DNA of 64,000 bases. It comes from Lunularia cruciata (lineage: Eukaryota > Streptophyta > Marchantiopsida > Lunulariales > Lunulariaceae). Shown here in pieces: positions 13,601 through 24,817 of this stretch (position 1 is the stretch's first letter; every line of letters begins with the position of its first letter). The notes below the pieces were generated by a model. It saw only the letters and a list, made by a program, of their open reading frames with translations. It had not been told where the DNA came from and made no database searches. A program made the translations under genes and the position numbers. Where the stretch lies: positions 33,666,001-33,730,000 of the forward strand of contig OX419760.1 of the NCBI GenBank assembly GCA_948567375.1, given 5' to 3'.

Positions 13601-13846
13601 CAATTACCAAAATGATATTAGATAAATTTGCGATAATTAGATATTGAAGAAGAATGTCTCCAGAATCGAGATCTTACAGCATTCACGAGATAGTGGAAGA
13701 ATTGCTTCATCCGAACCGACGGATTCCTCAAAAACTCCACGTCTGCTGCTAGAACTGCAGCCACAGCAGGACGGAGGCGCGAGGGATGTGGATTGCCTTG
13801 AAGCGACAGATCGAAGAGCTTTGTACACAATCTTGCTCTTCCTCAT
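7640..13846 (-). CDS. Plant AAA-type ATPase (single AAA domain), 14-exon model, probably organellar
   Basis: Exons, 5' to 3': 13846-13678, 12760-12618, 12404-12231, 12114-11855, 11471-11300, 10879-10461, 10214-10090, 9952-9909, 9607-9476, 9147-9070, 8857-8775, 8530-8408, 8098-8038, 7798-7640. All join in phase at GT-AG sites and end in TGA. The Walker A motif GPPGTGKT is split by the intron between 10090 and 9952. ILFLDE (Walker B) ends exon 9; VVVIAATN (sensor 1), an SRFD arginine-finger region and [10 protein letters not shown] (sensor 2) follow. Exon 1 encodes [18 protein letters not shown], basic and presequence-like; exon 2 carries a hydrophobic stretch ([14 protein letters not shown]). 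An alternative start is the ATG at 12851, read straight into exon 2, which also stays in frame. Exon 2 could instead begin at 12748. AAA proteins couple ATP hydrolysis to remodelling of protein substrates; the substrate is unknown. The catalytic core is very secure; the N-terminus is less so. Confidence 0.88.
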
Positions 13847-16060
13847 ACTTCAATTACAGCAACAATCCTTTCTCAATTCTCCCCTTTCGTTGTCCTAAAC
13901 CCCTAAAGGACCTCATCAAATCAGTCGATCCATCGAATCTCAATTCCAGACACTGTTCCTTCTCCGAAAGCTGACTCTCGCAGTCCTTTCCCCCTGATTT
14001 GACAAACCTCGTCAATTACAAACAGGAAATACCGAAACAGTGATAAAAAACTCGAATTCCGCAACCACAACCCCCAAGGACCCCTTCTACTTCAGGTACA
14101 GTACATTGAAATCCTTTCCTTACTCCTGAAGAGTCCAGATCACTGGAACTCCCTCAAATCCTCCTCAGAGACCGGAAACCTCTCCGCATTCTCCCTTTTC
14201 TCCCTCTCACTCACTTATTCTGACGATGCCCTTCCACATTCGAGATGGGAAAGAGCTCATACGGAAGAGGCAATATAAGATCGTTATTCTCTTTCACATA
14301 TGGAGCCCGAAATGACCCGAAAAATGTCTTTACTTCCTTTCCCCAAGCTCTGAACACATAGAAATAAGCTTTAAACTACAGCTCAGAATGCAGCAAACAG
14401 AATTACCTAAAGGTTATCACATTAATGGGGGGATCTAAAGAAGTGAAAGATCTTCTTTGGAATACATTCCTTGTGATTTGCACTAATATTTTTAAATGTT
14501 CTTACACGGGAAAATATCAAGTAATAAGTCTTTCTTGTCCTCAAATGAGCACTAACTTGTAGTAGTTGAGTAAAGGGGATGGATTTTGTGATAACCACAT
14601 AATGAATTATTCATATATCAGTGTTGGAGAGAAAACTCAAAACAAATCAATTTTCTCCATCGTTTAAGCTGCTGCTATTCACTTTGAGTCTACATCGATT
14701 ACGTCAATAAATTATTCTTCAATATTTGGGGAAGGTAAAGGGCTTTAAGAATTATAATTGTTTTGTACTTGAGGATAAGGTCAAATTTCCGTATGTTTGA
14801 ACTTGAACAAACCTCAAAGTGTTCAATGGCATATTATCATACGTAGACTAGTTTATATATCAGATACCGGAAGAGTCTACTCTTTGTCTACACAAAGTAT
14901 TGAAATTTCTGGATACATTTCTTTTGTTGTTTCCCTTTACAATTTGGAGTACGTAACTTTAAAACTATGCGATCAGATATGGAAATAAATTTGCTCCGTT
15001 AATCTTGTTGACAGACCCATAGAATGGAACAAATTCTGTAGACATAATTGTGTGCGTGGATTGAATCTTCAAGCTGATAACCCTGGGATGTGCTGCATAC
15101 CCTAATGTGCACTGTCTTAAAAGGCTAGAGAACAGTTGCACATATTTCAGCCACACTACTCCAAATTGAAGTACATTGTCTTCCCAAAGCTTGTCACTTT
15201 AATCACGTTGTTTATAAATATTTATTTGAAGTAAGGTATTACAAAGCTTTAAATATGTCCCCTTTGGACTAATTTCCTCTCTTTTCAACCATCATAACCA
15301 ACAGAAGGTGCAGACGCTCGTGATCATGAGCTACATCAAATTCTGTGGCTTAAAGAAAGATGTGTTTTATGTCAAGCTAGTTACAACGTTATCATTAGCT
15401 GAAAGCGATGAACTCAGGTCGACAAAGCATTTAGTTGCATTGAGACTGTCACCAACTGATAGAATCAGATTTCTATCAGTTGGATTTACTCCGTTGGATT
15501 TAGATTTACAAGCACATTGAGTCTACAAAGGATTAAGCTTTGCATTGAGACTGTCACCTGAATGGATTCTATCAGTTCACTGAGTAGCGTTTTTTTTTTT
15601 TTGACTTGGCGGAATGATCCGAAGATTCTGACACAGTTCTGCATCTACAGAAGTCATCACATACTGCCTAGATATGTTCCACCTTCAACCTCAGAAAAGG
15701 CTGAGTGCATCCATTCACCTACGTCACTGACATTCAGATATGGGCCTCAGCGGCCGCCTGATTTGCTATAAACTCCAGGACTAAACTGCATTTACAACGT
15801 GACTGGATTAGTCCGTGAGTTGACGGGAAGTGTGAATTCAGAAGAGTCCTGGTCCTGCTAAACTGAATTTCCATTTGCCACGGACATGCCCATGACATCT
15901 TTCAGGACAATCAAGAGAACCTCCTGTGAAGGAACATCTCTGGTACTAGAAAGATCGTGGTAGAGCTAGTAAGCAAGTTGGAAGCCTTTACTCCTGTCTA
16001 GTATCTCATGCAACCTGTTCTGTCTGAGTTAAACTCAGTCTTGTGGATTTTCATTTTGTT
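13847..16060. other. Spacer upstream of the AAA-ATPase gene
   Basis: The first few hundred bases should hold the ATPase promoter and 5' UTR (minus strand); CT-rich DNA lies at 13.9-14.25 kb. Beyond that the DNA is AT-rich with no recognisable gene. The phrase GCATTGAGACTGTCACC occurs twice (about 15436 and 15543). Confidence 0.5.
15452..15483. repeat. Perfect 13-base inverted repeat
   Basis: CCAACTGATAGAA at 15452-15464 and its exact reverse complement at 15471-15483 enclose a 6-base loop. Too short for a typical plant miRNA precursor; function unknown. Confidence 0.8.
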
Positions 16061-16449
16061 ACCTGTTGGCTATCTCACCTTCGTCACGAACCATTGAAGG
16101 AAATTCTCTGCCCACGTGCTTCATAGCTAGCTTGTCCATCTCCCCTAGCTATGCAGTAAATAGTTCTCCCTCATGGACCTCTGATAGCTTCTTCTTGGCA
16201 ATGCAGCTATCTGCTAAAAGGTCTCTGTCCCAATCCTACTTCATCAACTTAAGTCACTTCAACAAATTGATCTCTACTTTTCGTCCTGTTGGAGAGGCCA
16301 TTTCCAGCTCCCCCTTTAAACTCAGAACCGAGTCTCTCGGACTGGAACTTAAAGGGACGCAACGGAAGCAGGATGTCCTGAAAATCATATACAAAGGATC
16401 GATACAAAGGATCTTCCCATCTATACCTTTTTCCCATCTCTCAGATCTC

Positions 16450-19400
16450 TCAGATCTCAGAAATCTGCCCTCCCGCACCTACGATATCCGAGCTATGCAA
16501 GTCGTACGGTCTACACACAATTGGAGCATCCGAAGAAACATCACCTAATGTGATTGCTCTCCTATGGATTGCACCAACCACTGCCCTGTGAAGAGCAATA
16601 GACACACGCTGTCTAAAATATGCTACAAAGTATGAGAGTGTGAGTGGTACCCCATGACGCCTAACATGATAAGCTCTCGCGCACTCCCTAACAAATGTGT
16701 CAAATGCCGTGTCCATCGCTCCATATAACTCCAAGGCTAGAGGAACAAAGAGGTGACCTCGCTGCATGCCCCTATACTTGGAGACCTTGTGACCTGCTGC
16801 TGAACTCGCCGCCCATCCAGGGGGATGGGTAATCACTCCCTCCGAAACTGTATCCCGCGTAGGGTTCGTGACCACAACATCCGCTACTGTCACCTAATCA
16901 TCTCGGACCAAGTATAAGTCTGCCTGACATGTGTCGTCTGCAACGCATACGAACGCTCCTTCCAAGCCAAGTATCCACTCTCTCGCGCCATAGCAAACAC
17001 TATGTCTCTAATGGCATCATGGGTAGCTATCCTTTGTCCTCCAAAAGGACACCATGTCATGTGGACCGCCGCTGCATCTAGTGTAGAACCACACTCACAA
17101 GTGAGTAGTGAAGATGCAGATGGGTGGACCAAACCTAGGCGAAACCTCATCGTTGTAGAGAAAGTAGCCGGTGCGAGTCGAAAAGCCTTAATGCATGGTC
17201 GAGCTAGGATCCACGAGCCTGCACCCTTGCCGGAGCAAGAGCGTAGATGTCCTCTAGTAGCCTAAGGAATGGATGAGTCAACTAAGAGAGAATGTAGCGT
17301 ATGCTCACACTGTCGCTCCATCAAGGAAGACTGTAGACCTCTAGCCCAATCTGACGATAGTGAAGCAAACGGTGGAAAACCCTCTCGTGCTCGTGGGGAT
17401 AGACTATCTCTTGTTTGCCGCAATAACACATGGAGAGAAAAGGATCCTCCCTCCACCTCTATCACATAAGTCTCCAAAACCGGCCTATCAGCAACCACAA
17501 AACAAGAGGAAAGTAGGGGTGCTGAGAGAGCCCAACTACCCAAAAACGCTATAGGTGCCATCTCCTCCATAGAAAGCAAGCCAACCCCACCACATGAGAT
17601 TGGTAGAGCCGTTTGTCTATGTGCCAAATCCCTTGTCACACACTCAAAAGTCCCTGGTCCAATAATATCACCAAAGACTCCCATAATCCTCCTATCAAAT
17701 GCTCTCAGATAGATGTGAAAGGAAGGCGGTGAGGGGGAACTATACGGATCAGGTAGGATGGTCGACGAGCAATACTGGAAGAGAGTATACCAAATGCCAC
17801 CTACGGATCTCCTAGTAATGGAAGGTCATCTACATGGAGAACATCCTCTGCAAGGGCAACGTCCAAGAAGCGTGTGACAAAATCCTCCAATCCTACTGGC
17901 ACTCCAAGAACACGAAGTCCATATGTGGATGTGATACACCCCTCTGGAAGCTCAAGGTGGGGAGGGATACCTAAAGGGGACCATGCCCTACACTTTGACA
18001 CCTTGACTCTCAAGCCTACTAGATGTAGCTCGGTAGTCAAGTAGTCAAAGGTCTGCCTAATCTAATCTACAAGGCCTACAATGTGTGTATCATTTGCCAA
18101 GGAGGGAAATACACAACCTGGCATGGCCAAAGTAGTAGATAGGAGAGCTCTAAAGTGAGCCATGGCAAATAAGGGCCTCCCCAAAGGATCTCCTTGATGT
18201 GTACCAATAGCTGACTCCAAGACGGTGACTCCCTCTTGTGAACCACCATGTTGGTAGTAAAGGGAAGCAGGAGAGCCATAAAAATACCGCACAAAAGAAA
18301 TGAGACTCGCCAAAGATCCACCAGCCTCCCTAAGCTCTCTAAAGATGGATGCACATGAGATGCTATTAAAATTATTCTCAACATCCACCTGTAGGATGAC
18401 CCACTCCAGATGGATATCTAGGAGTGCTCTAATGCCTAGAGATATAGCCTCACATCCTCCAAGTGTAGCTACTCCAAACTGATGTGGACTAAGGTGCTGT
18501 CGAAAGTGAGAACGATGCTGAAGGACAATGGTACGACTGACCAAACGCAAAAAGATCTCTCCAATAGCAATTGGTCTAATGTCTCTCGTGTCCTTCTCGA
18601 TTGCAAGAAGTCAACTAGCACCTACACCCGACTAACAAACATAGGAATGTCTCCTCTTGCTACTACTGCAGCCACCTGAAACAACTCGGTAAAACCACTA
18701 GAAGGATCATCTGCTTGGAAGCAATCTCTAAGGTGCTCATAAACCATCCCTGACAAGCCTCTTGAGGAAAGGCGAGGGGCAGTGCACAATGCTTGTGCAA
18801 ATAGCAACCTATCAAGACATAAAGGCTGCTCAGGCTGATAATCTAAGACCTCTAGTGGTAGTCCTTCTACTACTATAGGATGCAATGAGCGTAGGGAAGA
18901 GATGGTCTCATCAGTAGGACTCGCTATAGACAAAGGGTGTAGCACTCATGCTGCTCTACTAAACTCTCCCGCCTGACCCAATGTCCTACATTGTCTTAAT
19001 CGAGTAGAATCTGTGGTATCCTGTGGTGATGCTTGTCTCCTAAATTGTGTAGCCCTAATAGACTCCTCTTGAAGGGCTGCCCAATCCCCCGCTTGGAATT
19101 GACAAAATCTAGCCGCCACCTCTCTATGCCCTGCACGTCCACTTCTAGCATAATGAAGACACTATCGAGGGAGTAGGAGGAATAGGAACCATGCTACCTC
19201 GTCCAAGGGATCACGTGCCAAACAATCCAGTGGTAGGCAAAAAGCCTGTCTAGCCTCATCATGGAGTGTGCGGGGTAGCCTATGGAATAGACGTGGACAT
19301 GGAAAACTAGTCTCAAATAACCCCAAAATGCAACCCGCTTGAGAAGCTAACCACTCCCACGACTCGATCGGTATCCCTGGAACAATCAACGAAGGTATAG

Positions 19401-19503
19401 AAGAAGCATGCATAATCTCGAGTGTCATTGCTGTTGATGTGGTTGCTCGTCTCACGTGGGCATCCCAAGTGGTCCAATCATAGTCCTTGTGCATCCTTCC
19501 CAC
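16450..19503 (-). mobile_element. Decayed non-LTR reverse-transcriptase element with C-terminal PD-(D/E)XK-like domain
   Basis: Fragments of one long reading frame follow each other on the minus strand. An N-terminal part is at 19503-19162 and a linker at 18945-18622. The RT domain (18550-18062) has LQVDVENNFNSI (motif A), GTHQGDPLGRPLFA (motif B) and LANDTHIVG in the place of the A-D-D motif C. More RT/thumb follows at 18040-17801 and 17684-17262. A Cys/His-rich segment (CECGSTLDAAAVHMTWCP) lies near 17100. A C-terminal domain at 16893-16450 has ADVVVTNP, AAGHKVSKY and FVPLALELYGAMD, the pattern I know from RT proteins ending in a PD-(D/E)XK nuclease-like fold. Stops and frameshifts separate every block, so it is dead. 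Ends, poly(A) tail and target duplications were not found. DNA to about 16066 may also belong to it. Confidence 0.8.
18062..18550 (-). pseudogene. Reverse-transcriptase domain with mutated catalytic motif
   Basis: This is the best-preserved block of the non-LTR element. Motif A aspartate (VDVENNF) and motif B (QGDPLGRP) are present. The catalytic A-D-D is A-N-D, from AAT in place of GAT at about 18093, so the enzyme would be inactive even without the stop codons on either side. Confidence 0.75.
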
Positions 19504-20495
19504 ATGGGTCTTTACCCCTTGCGAGGTAAAATTCAGTAAAATCCTCGGGGTATTAGAGCTTAGTATTAGAGCAACAAATCCTCTTGGACATTGAATCAGT
19601 AAACAAGATTATAAATGCCTAGCATATCATTAACTCTACATTAGTCAAAATCAAGATATTTTTTTTCATTTGCCTTCTTGCCCATGTTTTGATACGTATG
19701 GTAACACAATGTTGATTAAACAGTAGTAAAATAATAAGAAACAGGTAGTTTCTACAAGGATACAATTAAAAAATGCTCAAATGTGAAGGAAAATGTCACA
19801 ATGTAGCTTTTTACGGTTTCACTTTTTACCTTTTACTCTTATGCAAAAACCACTCCCAAAAGAGAGAAGTGATACCAAGAAGGCACATTGTAGAAAGATG
19901 AAAATGAAAAATCCAGATGGTGCAAGAAGAATTTCAACTTAACTCTAAATGTGATAATTCAACATGATATGAAGAGTTTGCTTCACCATAAAGATTCCTA
20001 CTCCAAAAAAAATGTTTATATAGTTCTCTAAAGGCATGTTTTCTTTCGAGGAGTCTTTGCCTATATGACCACTCTTTGTCTTTGCTTCTACAAAGTATTG
20101 TCAAGACTATAGATCACCTAAGTTCCATCAAGGCATTGCTTCAAGAGAAGTATACCAAGGATCAAACACCCTAGGCTATGAATACCAAGGATCCCAATAC
20201 AAAAGGCATTGAATTTCACTCCCCATATCCATTAGGCAAATAACTATTACAAAGTTCAAAATTAAGCAAAGTGATGTATAACACCATATTTATCTTTGGC
20301 ATTATTGAATGAATATTTATGCTAAATAGCAGCCTTGAGTAGCAAAAAGCCATTTGGAAACTAAGAAATCTAATTGTTAGGACCAATGCTAAGATCTATG
20401 AAAATTGCAATTGTCTTAATCTCCACTATACATATTTTTTGTCTCCTTACACTCCTTATCCAATACACTTACAATTATTATCCACTTGTCTTTGG
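19504..20495. other. AT-rich spacer between two transposons
   Basis: Rich in A/T runs, without a recognisable open frame or domain. It may include the 5' leader of the non-LTR element. Confidence 0.5.
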
Positions 20496-20500
20496 ATGAT
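20496..20500. repeat. Target-site duplication, left copy (ATGAT)
   Basis: ATGAT immediately precedes the outer retrotransposon and recurs at 39585-39589 directly after it. Five bases is the usual duplication length for DDE-integrase LTR elements. Confidence 0.7.
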
Positions 20501-20949
20501 TCTCATGCCATTTGTAGTGTTGCATCTAGATTGCTTGGACACTGGAGTTGCAGTGATAGTAGTTAGAGGTATTTTAGCAGTTTCCCATGAATTACTTTCT
20601 GAAAATTAAACTTTGTGTTTGGGGTACTAACTCCACGGTGGAGCACACCATCACTTTGCACCATTTGCACCATCAAGTGTGCCGTCAGTAAGACCGTTAG
20701 GGTTCCAAACCTAGCTCAAGTTCAGGGTATACTTTCAAAGTGCAACTCCAAAGAGCTCACTTCTTTGATGTTGAGCCTTCGAGTTCTTGGCTATGGTGGA
20801 CAGAGGCCGGCAAGTATCACTTGGATTCTCTTAGCTAGAGTGGGTGTGGCTTGACTATAATCAATGCCCAGTTATTAGCAATTTATAGAGTGACGGATCA
20901 AGTATTGATCTAAGTTGAGTTGATTCGAGTGTTGTAAACAATCTGATTA
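20501..20949 (+). repeat. Terminal repeat B, left copy of the outer element
   Basis: Begins TCTCATGCCATTTG (TGTCATGCC in the inner copy) and ends CAATCTGATTA. It matches 39031-39479 with equal length (449 bases) and the two B repeats of the inner element. No A segment lies on either side of this left copy. No TGGTATCAGAGC-type initiator-Met primer-binding site follows it. Confidence 0.85.
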
Positions 20950-22242
20950 CATCAAAGAAGTGAAGTCAATGGGAAATTGGGTGTAGGAATTGAGAGTGTT
21001 GGTGGTATTTCCAAGACTCGCTGATTTTTGGTAGCTCAATCAGAGCTCAGGTTTTCCCTAGTGTGCAAAAGCTTGTTCAATTGATGCAGTTTGGAAGTGA
21101 GATAGACGGCGTGTGGAAGCGTTGGCCAATTTTTGAGCAAAGAAGAAGCAAATTTTGAGCAATGGTTGTGATTTTGAGCTTAGGAGGTGAAGATAAGACC
21201 AATTTGTTGCAAGTTGGGCTCAGAAAGTGAAATTGAAGTGGAGTTTGGAACCTATCCTTGGGAAATTATGATTTGGAGAAACCCATTTTTTGAATTTAGC
21301 TCAAGTGAAGAGTTAGCGGAGGATTTGGCGGTTAGCCAACTTTAGGATTACATAAGATCTTATGTCAGATTTTGGCCAAATTTGGAGGAGTTTTGCTGGT
21401 TGGCCAGATTTAGAGGAGTTTTGCAAGTTTGGAGAGGGTTCAAAGTGGCAAGAAGAAAGGCCTCATTTGGCTTTTAGAGGCTTTGAGGCATAGGGCTGTG
21501 GGCTATGAGAGACTACAAAGGCCTAGAAGGGCCAGCAAGCCAGCAAGGCTAGCTAGTTTAGAGTAGATTTTGGTCATTGTTTGGTAAAATCTGCCCATCT
21601 TGCTAGATTGTGCGCAATAAGGTTTGACCCTTAGATCTCTTGTTCCTAGATTGGTGCCCTAGCCAACTGGTCCACCCTTACTTGTTGTCCTAGTGACTAT
21701 GCCCCTGTTAACTATACACTTGTAGCTTTGGCTAGGAGAGGCAATTTGATCCCATTCTTGGTGATCTTGGTAGCTTAGGACGTAGATACAAACTTATCTT
21801 ATATCAAATGCCAAATGGTGAGCTAGTCTTGTGTTGCTTTATGAGATGGAGAGTTTTTGTTTAGATTTCTTGTGATTGGGCCCCTCCATTCTCTACTTCC
21901 TATTTGTGCACCATGTTTGTGTGTGGTGTCTTGAATTTAGAGCGTTGGTGTTTTGGTGTGCTCTTGATAGTGAGGCTGGAGTGATGACCAGTAAGACTAC
22001 CTTTGTGTTTCTCTCCGGTGAGGCAGGAAGTGATGACCTGTAGACCGTGAGAGTGCGTGTTGTGATGGCAGGTTACTAGTCACCTTTTCCCCTAGTGTAG
22101 TTATCTCAGTTAGGGTTACATTAGTGGGTGGTGTTCCTTGGGTATTGGCACTTGGTGTTTGCACTTGGTGGTGTTGGCACTTGGTGGAGTACTTGCGGTT
22201 GCGGTTGTAGTTGGTGGTTTTGATTTGCGGTTATTTCATCAC
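20950..22242 (+). other. Untranslated leader of the outer element
   Basis: About 1.3 kb between B and gag without an open frame. It is homologous to 31972-33321 on the opposite strand in the inner copy. It contains repeated TTTGGCCAAATTTGGAGGAG-like phrases around 21,360-21,430. Confidence 0.65.
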
Positions 22243-23855
22243 AACAGAGTTCTTTGGGGATTCCAGAGGAGTTAGCCCTGTAGTACATAGTGGGTTTACT
22301 TGGAGTGGCGCTCAATATCAATTTGTATCTCAAGTCCCAATGAGGGAGGAGATTGACTCTGAGTTGGAGTTCGACACAGGAGCTGATTTAGTTGAGAGTG
22401 CACTTGGTGTGTCCACACCGTTGTTGTGGGACATGGACAAGATTTATGGGGTCTCCAAAGGCCCTTAGCGTTACTTGGTACAATGAGTACCATTGAGTTG
22501 GATGACTTCATCCAAGAGTTTGATAGTTGGTGTGATTTGCAGCAGATGCGGAACCTGACTTTGTTTACACCTCTCATGGCATAGAAAGGGTTGTTTCAAC
22601 ACTTTGGAGTGTCCACTGATGGATGATTACCATGAGTTTGGGAGAGCTTATTTGGAGGAGATTGAGTTATAGAGACAGTGTTGGTCTCCAAACTATGTCT
22701 CTATCACTTCAGGCTTGGTTGCTAGGAATAGATCGGCTATACCCATGAGTTCTAGCTTGAGTAGTGTTGGTGGAGCTAGTGGAAGTGCACTAGTTGGAGA
22801 TAGTGCTACCACAAGTGGAGGTACTGCTGCAAGAGGTGGTGTGGTACCAGGGTTTAACTCCATGGTGAAGTTCTTTCAATGTTTGAGGTAGAACTACCAA
22901 GGAGTATGGATTGACAAGCTGAGGAGCTTGTAGGAGTTCCAGCGGAAGGTTAGAGAGAGCCTACGCGAGGCATACACTCTGCATGAGGCAGCTGATCAAT
23001 TTCACTCAGGGAGTTACTGAAGCCCAAGCAATCTAATTTTGGTATGGGATACTGGATAGGAAGTTGCGACGTAGAGTTTGTGATGCTATGTTGTTATATG
23101 CTACTTTGCCTACTTTGGCATTGGTCTTTGGTTTGGCTGAGCGTATTGAACTCAACATGGTGGAGTAGAGGGTGGTGACATTTGGATTTGGTAAGAAGAC
23201 CTCATCCATAGTTATTACTTCTTCTAGAGTGCAACAGAGTGCACTACGCCCACTTGGTTTTTGAGGACAGCGTGGACAACCCAAATCTTATGGAGCGAGT
23301 GGAGGGCCTATTGTAGTTAGACCCTTACCTTCCTTTTCAGGTCAACAACAGCCAATGAATGATAGTGTTGCTTGTTGGACTTGTGGTGGACCTCACCATA
23401 GGAGATAGTGTACTCAAGGCAACAGACCTAATACCTTTGGTGCATCACAGCCAGTACAAAGACAATATGAGCATTGCTATAGATTTGGTCACACTAGTGA
23501 CCGGTGCTTTGACCTACACCCAAAGTTACGAAGTGGTAGGGCTGCTACGGCAGGTAGTAGAGGAGCTCCAATTCATAGAGGACAAGGTGTTAGAGGTGGT
23601 GGTAGAGGATCTACATCTAGTAGGGATGCAGTACCTGCCCTTACTTTTGATACAGCTATGGCTACTCGGATTGAGCAGTTGAAGCAGAGATTGCCTAGTA
23701 TGGCCATTGTTAAGAGGAGATCATATTCGGGTGCTAAGGCTTCCACCTCATATGTTGGTGATAGAGATGCTTTGGACTTCATGTGCGGAGCAGCATAGGT
23801 GGATGCATCTGCAATAGTGACTAAGAATGCAATACATGCTCCAGAGCCTAGAGGA
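22243..23855 (+). pseudogene. gag (first part) of the outer element
   Basis: Homologous to the inner element's gag (GFTWSGAQYQFVSQVP, IELDDFIQEFDSWCDLQQM) and its zinc-knuckle region (ACWTCGGPHH). The first codon aligned to the inner copy's ATG is ACA. Several TAG codons and frameshifts occur, for example at 22575-22590 and 23166. The TGA at 23262-23264, before the zinc knuckles, is also present in the inner copy. The reading breaks at 23855, where the inner element is inserted. Confidence 0.8.
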
Positions 23856-23961
23856 TGTCGTGCGTATATACATTGCTACACAACATACATCGCTGTCAAC
23901 ATCATACACTATAGAAACACAACTCACACATAAGTCATACGTAGACTCTAAAGTGCCACAA
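23856..23961 (-). repeat. Segment A' (terminal copy) of the inner element
   Basis: 106 bases, differing from segment A (24404-24509) at only two positions, both G versus A in CG context. It forms the extreme 3' end of the element. Confidence 0.9.
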
Positions 23962-24403
23962 TAATCAGATTGCTTAACACTTTCAACTCAACTCAACTCA
24001 GATCAGTACTTGATCTGTCACTCTATAAACTGCCAACAACTGGGCACTGATTATAGTCAAGCCACACCCACTCAAGCATAGAGAATCCAGGTGACGCTTG
24101 CTGGCCTCTGTCCACCATAGCAAGGAACTCAAAGGCTCAACATTAGAGAAGTGAGCTCTCTGGAGCTCACTTTGAAACTATACCCCCTGGACTCGAGCTA
24201 GCACTGGAACCCTAACGGTCCCACTGACGGCACACTCGACGGTGCAAAGTGATGGTGGGCCCCACCGTGAAGTCAGTACCCTGAACACCAAATCAGACTG
24301 TCGGAAAGTAGTCCTTGAGAAACTACTAGAATAACTCTAAGTACTATCACTGGAACTCCAGTGTCCGAGCAGCTAGATGCGGAACTACAAATGGCGTGAT
24401 AGT
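23962..24403 (-). repeat. Repeat B, right copy of the inner element
   Basis: Homologous to 33322-33766 with about twenty transitions, mostly C/T and G/A, and one CAACT unit fewer. It sits between A and A'. Confidence 0.9.
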
Positions 24404-24509
24404 TGTCGTGCGTATATACATTGCTACACAACATACATCACTGTCAACATCATACACTATAGAAACACAACTCACACATAAGTCATACATAGACTCTAAA
24501 GTGCCACAA
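24404..24509 (-). repeat. Segment A (internal copy) of the inner element
   Basis: Follows the G-rich tract and begins TTGTGGCACTTTAGAGTC in element orientation. It joins B through two extra bases, as in ...CGACA-AC-TATCACGCC. Confidence 0.9.
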
Positions 24510-24526
24510 TTGCCCCCCTAGCTGGC
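24510..24526 (-). promoter_or_regulatory. Polypurine-tract-like sequence of the inner element
   Basis: CTAGGGGGGCAA in element orientation lies directly before segment A. The outer copy has a stronger form (TAGGGGGGGGAGGGGGCAA, 38920-38938). Position and composition fit a plus-strand primer; function is inferred. Confidence 0.6.
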
Positions 24527-24679
24527 GGTTAGGTCCCTCTAACTCCAGATAGCCATCTACTCTAAGTATATGGTATACCCTCTAATGGGCAAAGATCAAG
24601 AGGCCGGGTGCTATGGAGCCCCATCGTTAGTCGCCTATCTGCAATCTATACCATATAAAGAATGAACTAGATACAGGTC

Positions 24680-24817
24680 AAGTACATCTAGGACATAACC
24701 ACTGTCCTGAGGAACCACCGTGAGGGGAGGAGTCATACATGCCATATGCCATCCTCTCGAACAGCTATCACACACTAACATAGTAGCAGCTCCACCAAAA
24801 GAGCCACATAACATACA
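24680..24817 (-). pseudogene. C-terminal PHD finger of the retrotransposon polyprotein
   Basis: The spacing is C-x2-C-x11-C-x2-C-x4-H-x2-C (RCMLCG ... VCDSCSRGWHMACM), followed by TPPLTVVP, the canonical PHD linker. The last Cys pair is lost from the frame here because one base is missing near 24715. The outer copy still shows QWLCPRC at the same point. PHD fingers usually read the histone H3 tail (K4 state), so this module could guide integration. That role is inferred from the family only. Confidence 0.82.

Noticed and set aside
13618-13846. Second minus-strand frame over the same DNA ([20 protein letters not shown])
   Set aside because: Looks peptide-like, but the other frame starts with ATG, is presequence-like and joins the ATPase in phase, so I took that one.
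15436-15570. miRNA precursor around the 13-base hairpin
   Set aside because: Arms are too short for a 21-nt duplex and no extended pairing is visible.
16066-16548. 160-codon plus-strand frame beside the non-LTR element
   Set aside because: Partly overlaps the antisense of the element's C-terminal block; no domain in this direction.
20501-20949. Ordinary complete 5' LTR
   Set aside because: It lacks the A segment present at the right end in both copies, so it is described as repeat B.
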